From Parachlamydia sp. (GTDB lineage: Bacteria; Chlamydiota; Chlamydiia; Chlamydiales; Parachlamydiaceae), in contig JAJTHR010000222.1 of assembly GCA_021298935.1 (NCBI GenBank), forward strand, positions 1 through 12,147: a stretch of DNA of 12,147 nucleotides, written 5' to 3'. Both the position numbers and the translations under genes were made by a program. Within the stretch, counting starts at the first letter, position 1. Every line of letters starts with the position of its first letter. The notes under the pieces were generated by a model that saw nothing but the letters and a program-made list of their open reading frames with translations, was not told the origin of the DNA and ran no database searches. Positions 1-6,085 of this stretch are shown here, piece after piece.

Positions 1-25
1 AAATTTGACTTGTGATCACCTTCAT
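1..25 (-). CDS. Possible start of a minus-strand gene, truncated by the window edge
   Basis: Reading the minus strand from 25 there is an ATG followed by seven open codons (MKVITSQI) before the window ends, with no stop. An AAGGAG Shine-Dalgarno sequence lies at 44-39, 13 nt from the ATG, which is longer than usual. The preceding operon on the same strand ends at 250, so a new minus-strand gene beginning here would be in tandem with it. Eight codons are too few to identify a product. The call rests on the SD, the ATG and the structured leader immediately in front of it, and could be wrong. Confidence 0.3.
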
Positions 26-26
26 C

Positions 27-85
27 TTTAAAAGATCTCTCCTTGTTGATATTCAAAGATATCAACTTCGAAAAGATCTTTTAAA
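27..85 (-). promoter_or_regulatory. Nested inverted repeat; candidate 5'-UTR structure hiding a Shine-Dalgarno sequence
   Basis: Two perfect inverted repeats are nested. The outer arms are 12 bp (27-38 with 74-85, TTTAAAAGATCT against AGATCTTTTAAA). The inner arms are 8 bp (45-52 with 59-66, GTTGATAT against ATATCAAC) around a 6-nt loop. In minus-strand RNA the AAGGAG at 44-39 lies between the stems. Its GGAG can pair with UUUC at 73-70 (two wobble, two Watson-Crick pairs), extending the outer stem to about 16 pairs. The putative ATG at 25 follows one base after the stem. No U-tract follows on either strand, so it is not a normal terminator. A translation-controlling element, possibly thermometer-like, is inference. 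Confidence 0.42.
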
Positions 86-130
86 TCTGAAGCGCTGACA
101 AATCAACTTTATGGTTTTATTTTTGGGAAA

Positions 131-139
131 TGGTATAAG
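131..139 (+). promoter_or_regulatory. Possible extended -10 promoter on the plus strand
   Basis: TGGTATAAG reads as an extended -10 element (TGn followed by TATAAG, 5 of 6 to TATAAT). No convincing -35 hexamer is seen 16-18 nt upstream. If active it would start a transcript near 146 directed at the hairpin at 200-227. This is weak evidence on its own in AT-rich DNA. Confidence 0.25.
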
Positions 140-145
140 AATTTT

Positions 146-228
146 TAACGAAAAAAATCCCACATGTAATTCAGAAGACAGTCATGAGTTCAATTATTGC
201 GGCTGGTTTCCCTGAGAAGCCGTTTTTA
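146..228 (+). ncRNA. Possible small plus-strand RNA between an extended -10 box and a terminator
   Basis: This interval lies between the extended -10 box at 131-139 and the terminator-like hairpin at 200-227. No convincing plus-strand gene lies in 1-199 that would need this terminator, and the neighbours on both sides read on the minus strand. A short transcript of roughly 80 nt would explain both signals. It matches no RNA family I can recognise. A 20-codon reading frame (184-246) starts inside it but lacks a good Shine-Dalgarno site. Existence of the transcript is inference. Confidence 0.2.
200..227 (+). terminator. Rho-independent terminator-like hairpin, plus strand
   Basis: CGGCT (200-204) pairs with AGCCG (218-222). 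After a GG bulge the inner TTTC pairs with GAGA (one wobble), leaving a 3-nt loop. A run of five T follows at 223-227 on the plus strand. On the minus strand the hairpin is followed by CAATAATTG, with no U-tract, so it points to termination of plus-strand transcription only. Confidence 0.45.
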
Positions 229-233
229 TTCAA

Positions 234-248
234 AATCACATCGTGATT
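234..248 (-). terminator. Weak hairpin just after the nine-gene operon
   Basis: AATCAC (234-239) pairs with GTGATT (243-248) around a 3-nt loop, one base past the TAA of the last operon gene at 250-252. On the minus strand it ends in four T followed by GAAT. The short stem and poor U-tract make it a marginal terminator, but its position at the end of the operon fits. Confidence 0.25.
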
Positions 249-249
249 A

Positions 250-1059
250 TTATTCGTTTTTGATTTGTTGAATGATTTCTTGCCACCTCTTTTGCATATC
301 AACTTGAGATATTGGAGGTGGGACCTGCGTCTGAGCGCCAATGTAATGAAGACCGGTAAACGGGATTCCTAACTTTTTCATTGTTTCAGCCATGTCCTCT
401 AAATTTTGAGGCTCGTCATCCACCATTATGATCGATTCAGGTATCCATTCAATTTTTTTTAAAAAATGTTCAAGAACGTCCCCTTTTGTTGCAAGGTCTT
501 CAATCTTGAGCGAACGACTACAATTGCAAAATAAAATCCCCTGATAAAAACCGGGATATGAACCTTGGTAATCTTTAAATTCTGTCATCCTGAAGGGGGC
601 CAGGGATGGGAAGCTCTGATTAAAATGAATCCCCAGTCTTTCAAAATCCTGGTTTCTCAATTCCATTGTTTGACCAATGCCCGGAAGCTCGACTGAGGGG
701 CAAGCTGTGAGTGCCAACGTTTTATGACCTTTATTTTGGAGAGAGGTTAGTACCGAGGGAAGTTCACTCTCAATCAAGGTCGATTGCACATGATTCACAA
801 GATAAATGGATAACCAATATTTTTCTTGTTCATTCAAATCTGCAATCCATTGCTGAATTGTCTTAGAGCTTTTCTTAATATGCGCCATATGAAAGGCCGG
901 ATCGCTCGGCATGATCAAGGTGTAATTGATATCAAAGACAATGAGTGTTTGCTCGCTATCTTTGATGTAGGGCAAAATTTCTTCCATTCGTTCCACTTTT
1001 GGAAAGGCGCATAAAGCAAATTGAATGAAAAAACTGCAAATTAAAAATTTGTATTTCAT
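250..1059 (-). CDS. Exported HAD-like protein, DUF2608-type
   Basis: A 269-aa protein whose layout resembles the DUF2608 group of HAD-fold proteins known from chlamydiae and Legionella; biochemical role unknown to me. A hydrophobic signal peptide occupies about residues 4-18 with likely cleavage near Cys17/Ala18; the cysteine context is a poor lipobox. HAD-like motif I is FDINYTLI, with Asp43 as the candidate nucleophile and Thr47. The usual second Asp (DxD) is Asn45. Motif II is probably LALTA with Thr118, motif III Lys192 in ATKGD, motif IV VDDEPQN with Asp214-Asp215. The ATG overlaps the ftsQ TGA as ATGA (1056-1059), and AAGGA lies just upstream, so it is the coupled last gene of the operon. 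Whether it is an active phosphatase is unclear given DxN. Confidence 0.75.
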   Translation of the reverse strand: MKYKFLICSFFIQFALCAFPKVERMEEILPYIKDSEQTLIVFDINYTLIMPSDPAFHMAHIKKSSKTIQQWIADLNEQEKYWLSIYLVNHVQSTLIESELPSVLTSLQNKGHKTLALTACPSVELPGIGQTMELRNQDFERLGIHFNQSFPSLAPFRMTEFKDYQGSYPGFYQGILFCNCSRSLKIEDLATKGDVLEHFLKKIEWIPESIIMVDDEPQNLEDMAETMKKLGIPFTGLHYIGAQTQVPPPISQVDMQKRWQEIIQQIKNE

Positions 1060-1871
1060 GTTTCCTTTATATTTTTTATAAAAGCTAATTGAGGAATTCT
1101 AAAATCGATGATTAATTTATTATCAAATTTTTTTATTTTTTTTGTATAAAGAAAAAATTCTTCTAAATTTTGTTGATAGTGTTCGCTATTCAAGCGCAGT
1201 AAAAACTGCGTGGCCGCCCCTTTTTCTACTTTAACCACAACTTGCCTTTTCCCATAGCTATCGGCAAAAGCTTCAGACACATCGATAAAAGTCAGCTGGT
1301 CAGAATTTGCTGAATGGGTTTCAAAATAGTCCAAAATTTGAAAAGCCAGAGGGAGGCCTGGATGATGCATCACATTGCTTCCCCATTTCCATTCAGCCGC
1401 CTGATTCAAGCGGATGGAAGGAATTTTTTTTGGGGTAAAGTAGGGATTGAAAGGAAAGACATTGCCCTTCCGGTCGATCGCCGTGTTTGTTTGATCAGCC
1501 AGGTAGGCAATAGGATGCCTCATGCTGTAATCGATGATTAAAGTTCCGGGAAGAATTTTTTTTATGCTGGCTTCTCCAATCGCCGGGCAAGCTAGAATTT
1601 TCCGCTCCCCTTCCAGCAAATCAAAGGCATACAAATTAACGGGACGATTATAGGAGAGATTAAGTAACTCGGCGAAATAGACCGGCTTGAAGACTTCCTT
1701 CTGCCGGCTACGCGGGACGATCGCCACAATATGGTACTGCTCATCCTGCAGCCTTTTAAGCAAAGCATGCTGATAATAAAGCCAGCTCATTAAGGCGGAA
1801 CCTGAGATGACTAGGGTCGATAACAAAATCCACAAAAAGGCTTTCTTTATAGGCAGCTCTTCTTTAAGCAT
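1056..1871 (-). CDS. ftsQ: Cell division protein FtsQ (DivIB-like), divergent
   Basis: A 271-aa single-pass membrane protein. The short basic cytoplasmic tail (residues 1-10) is followed by one membrane helix (about 11-32) and an extracytoplasmic part. The beta-rich region at about 85-140 carries the FtsQ pattern LPGTLIIDYSMRHPIAYLAD, followed by IDRKGNVFPF at 132-141. Near the end, IDFRIPQLAFI (255-265) matches the usual iDlR closing strand. FtsQ is a non-enzymatic scaffold that joins other divisome proteins. Position after murC is where ftsQ normally sits. It overlaps murC by 8 nt, with GGAG 5 nt before the ATG, and overlaps the next gene by 4 nt. The N-terminal POTRA region is weakly conserved to my eye, so identity rests on the C-terminal motifs plus synteny. 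Confidence 0.75.
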   Translation of the reverse strand: MLKEELPIKKAFLWILLSTLVISGSALMSWLYYQHALLKRLQDEQYHIVAIVPRSRQKEVFKPVYFAELLNLSYNRPVNLYAFDLLEGERKILACPAIGEASIKKILPGTLIIDYSMRHPIAYLADQTNTAIDRKGNVFPFNPYFTPKKIPSIRLNQAAEWKWGSNVMHHPGLPLAFQILDYFETHSANSDQLTFIDVSEAFADSYGKRQVVVKVEKGAATQFLLRLNSEHYQQNLEEFFLYTKKIKKFDNKLIIDFRIPQLAFIKNIKET

Positions 1872-3219
1872 GGATCTCCATCAACGCCATTGCCTCGCCT
1901 GCTACTTTGGTCACATCTCCTGCACCTAATGTTACAATGACTGCATCCCGTTCGTTGATCCGACTGAGATAATGGCCAAGGGCTGTGCGAGGGAGGTATT
2001 GCACCCTGTCTCCCATTGTTGCCTGAATTTCTTCCACGATAAGACTAGCTGTTAAATCGGGCACCGGTGCCTCCCCCCCTCCATAAATGTCTGTTACAAT
2101 TACCTGGTCGGCAGTATCGAAAATGGCTCCAAATTGCCCCAGGCAATCACGTGTGCGAGTGAAGCGGTGTGGTTGGTAAACGGCCCAGAGTTTTTTTGGT
2201 CCGATCGCCTTGCGTATTCCTGCAAGGGTCGTGGCAATTTCAGTGGGGTGGTGGGCATAGTCATCAATAAATAAAATATCATTAATCAGCCCCTTTTTTT
2301 CACAGCGTCTTCCCACTCCTTTAAAGTGGATAAAGGCCTTCCGAATGGCTTCTTCAGACTGACCAACCGTATAGGCCATCGCAAAGACAGCGGCCGCATT
2401 TAAAACATTGTGCCTGCCAATCAGATTGAGCTGAAGGCTTGGAAAATGCTGATTTTGAAGAGTTAAATCAAAGAACTGCTGAAAGCCCTCTTGCCTGTGG
2501 TTGTCAATTTTCCAATTGCAATGTGAGCCGAACCCAAAGCTTTGCCCCTTATTAACAATTTTGCATAAAAAGGGATCATCTCCACACCAGAAAAGATGCG
2601 TTTTCACTTGTGACGTAAAATGGGAAAACGCTTCCTTAAGCCTTTCAAATGAACCACCATAGGTAGGCATATGATCATTATCAATATTTGTGATAATGGC
2701 CCCATCCGGATAATAATTTAAAAAGCTTTTGTCGCTTTCATCCGCTTCAAGGACAAAAAAATTCCCTTTTCCTAAGTGGGCATTCGTATTGAATTGAGAA
2801 ATGACCCCACCGATAGCGAAGGAAGGATCCCCACCGTTTTCAGCCAGGACGGCAGTAAGCAAGCCGGAGGTCGTCGTCTTACCATGCGTCCCTGCGACAG
2901 CCAGCGAATATTTTTTTTCAATCAGTCGGGAAAGCAGCTCAGAGCGATGAAACAGAGTGCATCCCAGCCGTTTTGCAGCTTCAAATTCCGGATTATCTTT
3001 TTTGATGTCCGTGCTATAAATGACTGTGCAATGGGGGATGATGTTTTTTTCAGAATGGCGAGGATAAATTTGGGCTCCTTTTTGAGCCAGCTGCTCGATT
3101 AAAGCATTGGAAGCAATATCGCTACCGGACACCGTTTTATGCAGACCAAGAAGCAGATGAGCCAGTCCGCTCATGCCAATTCCACCAATCCCTATAAAAT
3201 GATAATGCTCTTTGATCAT
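1864..3219 (-). CDS. murC: UDP-N-acetylmuramate--L-alanine ligase, stand-alone MurC
   Basis: A 451-aa cytoplasmic ATP-dependent ligase that adds L-Ala to UDP-MurNAc. Visible in order: the N-terminal nucleotide-sugar fold GIGGIGMSGLA (10-20); P-loop AGTHGKTTT (109-117); EADESD (158-163); NIDNDH (178-183); GRHNVLNA (268-275); GRR (303-305); DDYAHHPTEI (319-328); QPHRFTRT (349-356); LGAGD (431-435). All motifs expected of an active enzyme are present and the length is typical for MurC alone. In Chlamydiaceae murC is fused to ddl; here the frame stops at the normal MurC end and ftsQ starts inside its last codons. An AAGGAG lies 6 nt before the ATG, which overlaps the murG TGA as ATGA. Confidence 0.97.
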   Translation of the reverse strand: MIKEHYHFIGIGGIGMSGLAHLLLGLHKTVSGSDIASNALIEQLAQKGAQIYPRHSEKNIIPHCTVIYSTDIKKDNPEFEAAKRLGCTLFHRSELLSRLIEKKYSLAVAGTHGKTTTSGLLTAVLAENGGDPSFAIGGVISQFNTNAHLGKGNFFVLEADESDKSFLNYYPDGAIITNIDNDHMPTYGGSFERLKEAFSHFTSQVKTHLFWCGDDPFLCKIVNKGQSFGFGSHCNWKIDNHRQEGFQQFFDLTLQNQHFPSLQLNLIGRHNVLNAAAVFAMAYTVGQSEEAIRKAFIHFKGVGRRCEKKGLINDILFIDDYAHHPTEIATTLAGIRKAIGPKKLWAVYQPHRFTRTRDCLGQFGAIFDTADQVIVTDIYGGGEAPVPDLTASLIVEEIQATMGDRVQYLPRTALGHYLSRINERDAVIVTLGAGDVTKVAGEAMALMEIHA

Positions 3220-4319
3220 CGTTTCTCCTTGCAGGTATGGATTACTAGTTTAGCGAGAGTCATCCGCTCAGGATGGCTTTTATAATCCCTAATATTCTTT
3301 TTCAGTTGATGAAGTTTCGTCCTGTCTTGCATTAAGCTATCCAATTCCATAAGGGCTTGCTCGTCTACATCTCCCTCCAGCTTCTTAATCCCCCCCTTGA
3401 CAGTATGGAAAAAAAAATCGGCATTCAAATCCTGATGGGCATCTGTTGCATAAGGAAAAGGAATTAATAGCCCTGGAATTTCAAATTCCATGGCTTCAGC
3501 AAGAGTGGAGGCTCCTGCCCTTCCAATAAAAAAATCGGCAGCCCTCCAGGCAAATTGCATCTGCTTCTCAAATGCCTTGACACAAGCGCTCCATTTCGCT
3601 TCCCGATAAAGATGGCTGTATTCATCTGCTGTTTGCTGCGTGCCGGTCAGGTGAATGATTTGAAAAGGATTGCGCCATAAGCTTAAAGCCTTTTTCATGC
3701 AGGCATTGATTCCTTGCGCCCCTTGCGAGCCCCCAAAAACTAACAGGACAGGCTTTTCAGCTGTCAATCCAAAATGCTTGAGCGACTCCTCTTTTGCGAT
3801 TTGATCCAGCCGGTAGCCTGAGCGGAGGGGCATTCCGACTTCACATGTGGGCCCCTTTAAAAAAGGGGCTGCCGCCGGAAAATGAAGGCCTGTACACAAT
3901 GCGCTTTGTGAGAAGAGGCGGTTTGCCTTGCCTGGAATGCTGTTTGCTTCATGCAAAAGATAAGGGATTTTTAAAAAGCGCGAGGCGAGCAGGATAGGGA
4001 CTGTATAATAGCTTCCAAATCCCACCACCAGATCGGGCTGATAATCTTTTAAAAGCGACAAGGCCTGCCAAAAACCTTTTCCTATTTTAAAAAGCCGTCC
4101 GATCGCCTGGCTGTAGGGCTTGCCCGGCAATGGGGCCGCCTCAATTTCATGAAAGCGGAACTGTTCCCTGTCAAAATAGGGGCTTGTCTTTAGTCCCCCG
4201 CCAGCAAAAAGGATAGAGGGGGGATCCTCACTTTCAAAAAGCTCTTGCGCTAAACCTTGTGCAGGAAACAAATGTCCGCCTGTTCCCCCTGCCGTAATGA
4301 GAATTTTTTTCTTCTTCAT
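3216..4319 (-). CDS. murG: MurG, lipid II-forming GlcNAc transferase
   Basis: A 367-aa GT28-family glycosyltransferase acting at the inner membrane surface: it transfers GlcNAc from UDP-GlcNAc to lipid I, giving lipid II. The N-terminal glycine-rich loop is TAGGTGGH (9-16) and the acceptor-side motif is HEANSIPGKAN (123-133). The second glycine-rich loop GGSQGAQGIN lies at 196-205, and the UDP-GlcNAc binding region is RAGASTLAE (267-275) with PYATDAHQ (289-296). Length is typical. The usual HEQN is HEAN here (Gln to Ala at 125), otherwise the motifs are intact. The ATG directly follows the ftsW TGA with no spacing, and AGGA from the ftsW end serves as its SD. Confidence 0.97.
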   Translation of the reverse strand: MKKKKILITAGGTGGHLFPAQGLAQELFESEDPPSILFAGGGLKTSPYFDREQFRFHEIEAAPLPGKPYSQAIGRLFKIGKGFWQALSLLKDYQPDLVVGFGSYYTVPILLASRFLKIPYLLHEANSIPGKANRLFSQSALCTGLHFPAAAPFLKGPTCEVGMPLRSGYRLDQIAKEESLKHFGLTAEKPVLLVFGGSQGAQGINACMKKALSLWRNPFQIIHLTGTQQTADEYSHLYREAKWSACVKAFEKQMQFAWRAADFFIGRAGASTLAEAMEFEIPGLLIPFPYATDAHQDLNADFFFHTVKGGIKKLEGDVDEQALMELDSLMQDRTKLHQLKKNIRDYKSHPERMTLAKLVIHTCKEKR

Positions 4320-5405
4320 TCATTTGGTCCTGGAAATATTCAATAAAAGGCCAAGGCCTATCATGTTGGCCATCAATGAGGTGCCCCCTTGACTAAAAAA
4401 GGGAAGATTTAGCCCGGTGCTCGGTAGCAAGCCCGACACCACGCCTAGATTCATGAATGCCTGAAAGCAGATAAGGAAGGTAATGGCGCCGCCATAGAGC
4501 AGCCCCTCCCTCCCGGCCTGGGAGGCAATCGAAAAACCGACATACCCGATGAGCATGTAGGCAAAAATCAATCCCAAAATGCCCGTAAACCCAAATTCTT
4601 CCGCATAAATCGCTGCAATGTAATCATTTTGCGCTTCGGGAAGGTAGCTTAATTTTTGCAGGCTATTGCCAGGGCCCCTTCCCAGCAGCTGGCCTGATCC
4701 CGCGGCAATTTTTGCCTGATACGGCTGATGCCCCTTCCCTTTTAAATCCAGTTCAGGATGCAGGTAAACATTCAGGCGAGCAGACACATAAGGGAGTTGG
4801 TAGGCAGAAATCATTCCAACTAAAGCCAAGCAGCCAAGTGGAACAGCCCAAAATTTAAACCGCATGCCAGTGAGAATGCACATGACAACCACGACAAGCC
4901 CCAGAACCCCGGCTGTACCGTTATTTGGCTCGACTAATATTAAAAGGATGGGAACGGCTACTTTTCCGATCAGTTGGGCGAATTCCTTAAAGTCCACTCT
5001 CTTCCCCTCTTTATTTTGCATGTAATGGCAAAAATAAGCCGGCACAATGTATTTAACGAATTCGGAGGGCTGGAAAAAGATGCCTGCAAATCCAAGCCAG
5101 CGTTTCGAACCATTCACCTCTTTCCCAATTCCAGGAATCAGTACCAAAAGAAGAAGGAAGGAAAAAAACCAAAGCAAGGCAGGGCTCCAGGAAAGCAGGC
5201 GGCGATAGCCTAAAGGCCAAAGGCCCGCAGCCAAAGCTAAACCGACGAAACCGTACGTGATTTGTTTGAATAACGCCTGATGGGTGCTGCGTGCCAGGGA
5301 ATGATCCAAGACCTCGGCTGAGGCCGTATTAAAAATCATGATCAGGCCCATGGCATAAATGGAAGCGACCGAAAAGAGGAGAAGAAGGCGATGCAGCGTG
5401 ATCAC
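4320..5405 (-). CDS. ftsW: FtsW, SEDS-family septal peptidoglycan polymerase
   Basis: A 361-aa polytopic membrane protein with roughly ten hydrophobic segments. SEDS hallmarks are NGSKRWL (98-104), QPSEFVK (112-118), LPEAQNDYIAAIYAEEFG (255-272) and the C-terminal GLLPSTGLNLPFFSQGGTS (325-343). Asp261 in the large extracytoplasmic loop corresponds to the catalytic Asp of FtsW/RodA. In the usual EPDxGTA motif this protein has EPNNGTA (159-165), an Asp to Asn change. FtsW polymerises lipid II glycan strands with a partner class B PBP, which is not in this window. Its place between the LysM gene and murG favours FtsW over RodA. The start is GTG at 5405, overlapping the preceding TGA as GTGA, with a GAGGG Shine-Dalgarno a few bases upstream. 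Confidence 0.95.
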   Translation of the reverse strand: MITLHRLLLLFSVASIYAMGLIMIFNTASAEVLDHSLARSTHQALFKQITYGFVGLALAAGLWPLGYRRLLSWSPALLWFFSFLLLLVLIPGIGKEVNGSKRWLGFAGIFFQPSEFVKYIVPAYFCHYMQNKEGKRVDFKEFAQLIGKVAVPILLILVEPNNGTAGVLGLVVVVMCILTGMRFKFWAVPLGCLALVGMISAYQLPYVSARLNVYLHPELDLKGKGHQPYQAKIAAGSGQLLGRGPGNSLQKLSYLPEAQNDYIAAIYAEEFGFTGILGLIFAYMLIGYVGFSIASQAGREGLLYGGAITFLICFQAFMNLGVVSGLLPSTGLNLPFFSQGGTSLMANMIGLGLLLNISRTK

Positions 5406-6085
5406 TTGACCCTCACACGATCTCCTACACGCAAGCTTTTGGCCTTTTCTTCATCCAGATGATTCAATTTCAATATTTCGTCATAGCGCACGTTAAACTG
5501 CTTCGCGATTTTCCAGGGATTATCCCCCTGCTTCACGGTATAATAGATGGCCTCGTTTACAATCTCAGAGGGAGATTCAGGCTGGACTGTTTTTGCAGCC
5601 ACCGTGCCTTGCTCTTTTGCAATTTTTAACGTTTGGCCAATCGAAAGCTTTTCATTTTGCAAATTGTTCGCTTTTTTGATGGCTGAAACAGACGTGTGGT
5701 GGGTTTTAGCTATTTTTTCCAGCATATCCCCTTTCTTCACAGTAATGAGAAAAAAATCCTCGTCCTCAAATGACTTGGAAGGTTCTTGGTAGGCTTCGCT
5801 TTCTTCATAAGCCAGTGTTTGTATCTCAATCGGCTCAACGGGCTCTGCCTGGTCAGACAAAGGCCTGGAATGATTTTTCAAGGCATGATCCACTTCATCC
5901 ACAATAGGGGCTGAAGCCAAAAGATGCGATTTGTGCAAGCGGTCGTTTGATTGGACGAGCTGAGGGGCTGTATCAATCTTCTCAATGAGCGGATCGGTTT
6001 CATAAATGACGGCCGTGACAAAAAGAATAGCCAGCAATCCTGCGTTAATGATGACGGTAATTAGGATGGTGTCTTTTCTTGTCAT
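5402..6085 (-). CDS. Membrane-anchored protein with two LysM domains (NlpD-like position)
   Basis: A 227-aa protein with an N-terminal membrane helix or uncleaved signal anchor (about 8-28). An acidic, low-complexity linker (about 29-110) is followed by two LysM glycan-binding domains at about 113-156 (VKKGDMLEKIAKTHHTS ... LSIGQTLKI) and 181-226 (VKQGDNPWKIAKQFNV ... LRVGDRVRVK). There is no M23/LytM peptidase or amidase domain, so it cannot be a full NlpD. The chlamydial counterpart at this position is usually labelled nlpD. It probably tethers septal peptidoglycan to the inner membrane or recruits division enzymes (inference). The ATG overlaps the murD TGA as ATGA, with GAGG 7 nt upstream. 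Confidence 0.9.
   Translation of the reverse strand: MTRKDTILITVIINAGLLAILFVTAVIYETDPLIEKIDTAPQLVQSNDRLHKSHLLASAPIVDEVDHALKNHSRPLSDQAEPVEPIEIQTLAYEESEAYQEPSKSFEDEDFFLITVKKGDMLEKIAKTHHTSVSAIKKANNLQNEKLSIGQTLKIAKEQGTVAAKTVQPESPSEIVNEAIYYTVKQGDNPWKIAKQFNVRYDEILKLNHLDEEKAKSLRVGDRVRVK

Noticed and set aside
71..82. Perfect palindrome AAAAGATCTTTT as a separate protein-binding site
   Set aside because: It is part of the larger nested repeat at 27-85, which explains more of the sequence; a CIRCE/HrcA site was considered but the sequence does not match.
184..246. 20-codon plus-strand reading frame (MSSIIAAGFPEKPF...)
   Set aside because: No convincing Shine-Dalgarno, contains the terminator-like hairpin, and is too short to judge as coding.
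1056..1871. Remnant of a Ddl domain downstream of murC
   Set aside because: No ATP-grasp or Ddl motifs are seen in this region; the frame has FtsQ features instead.
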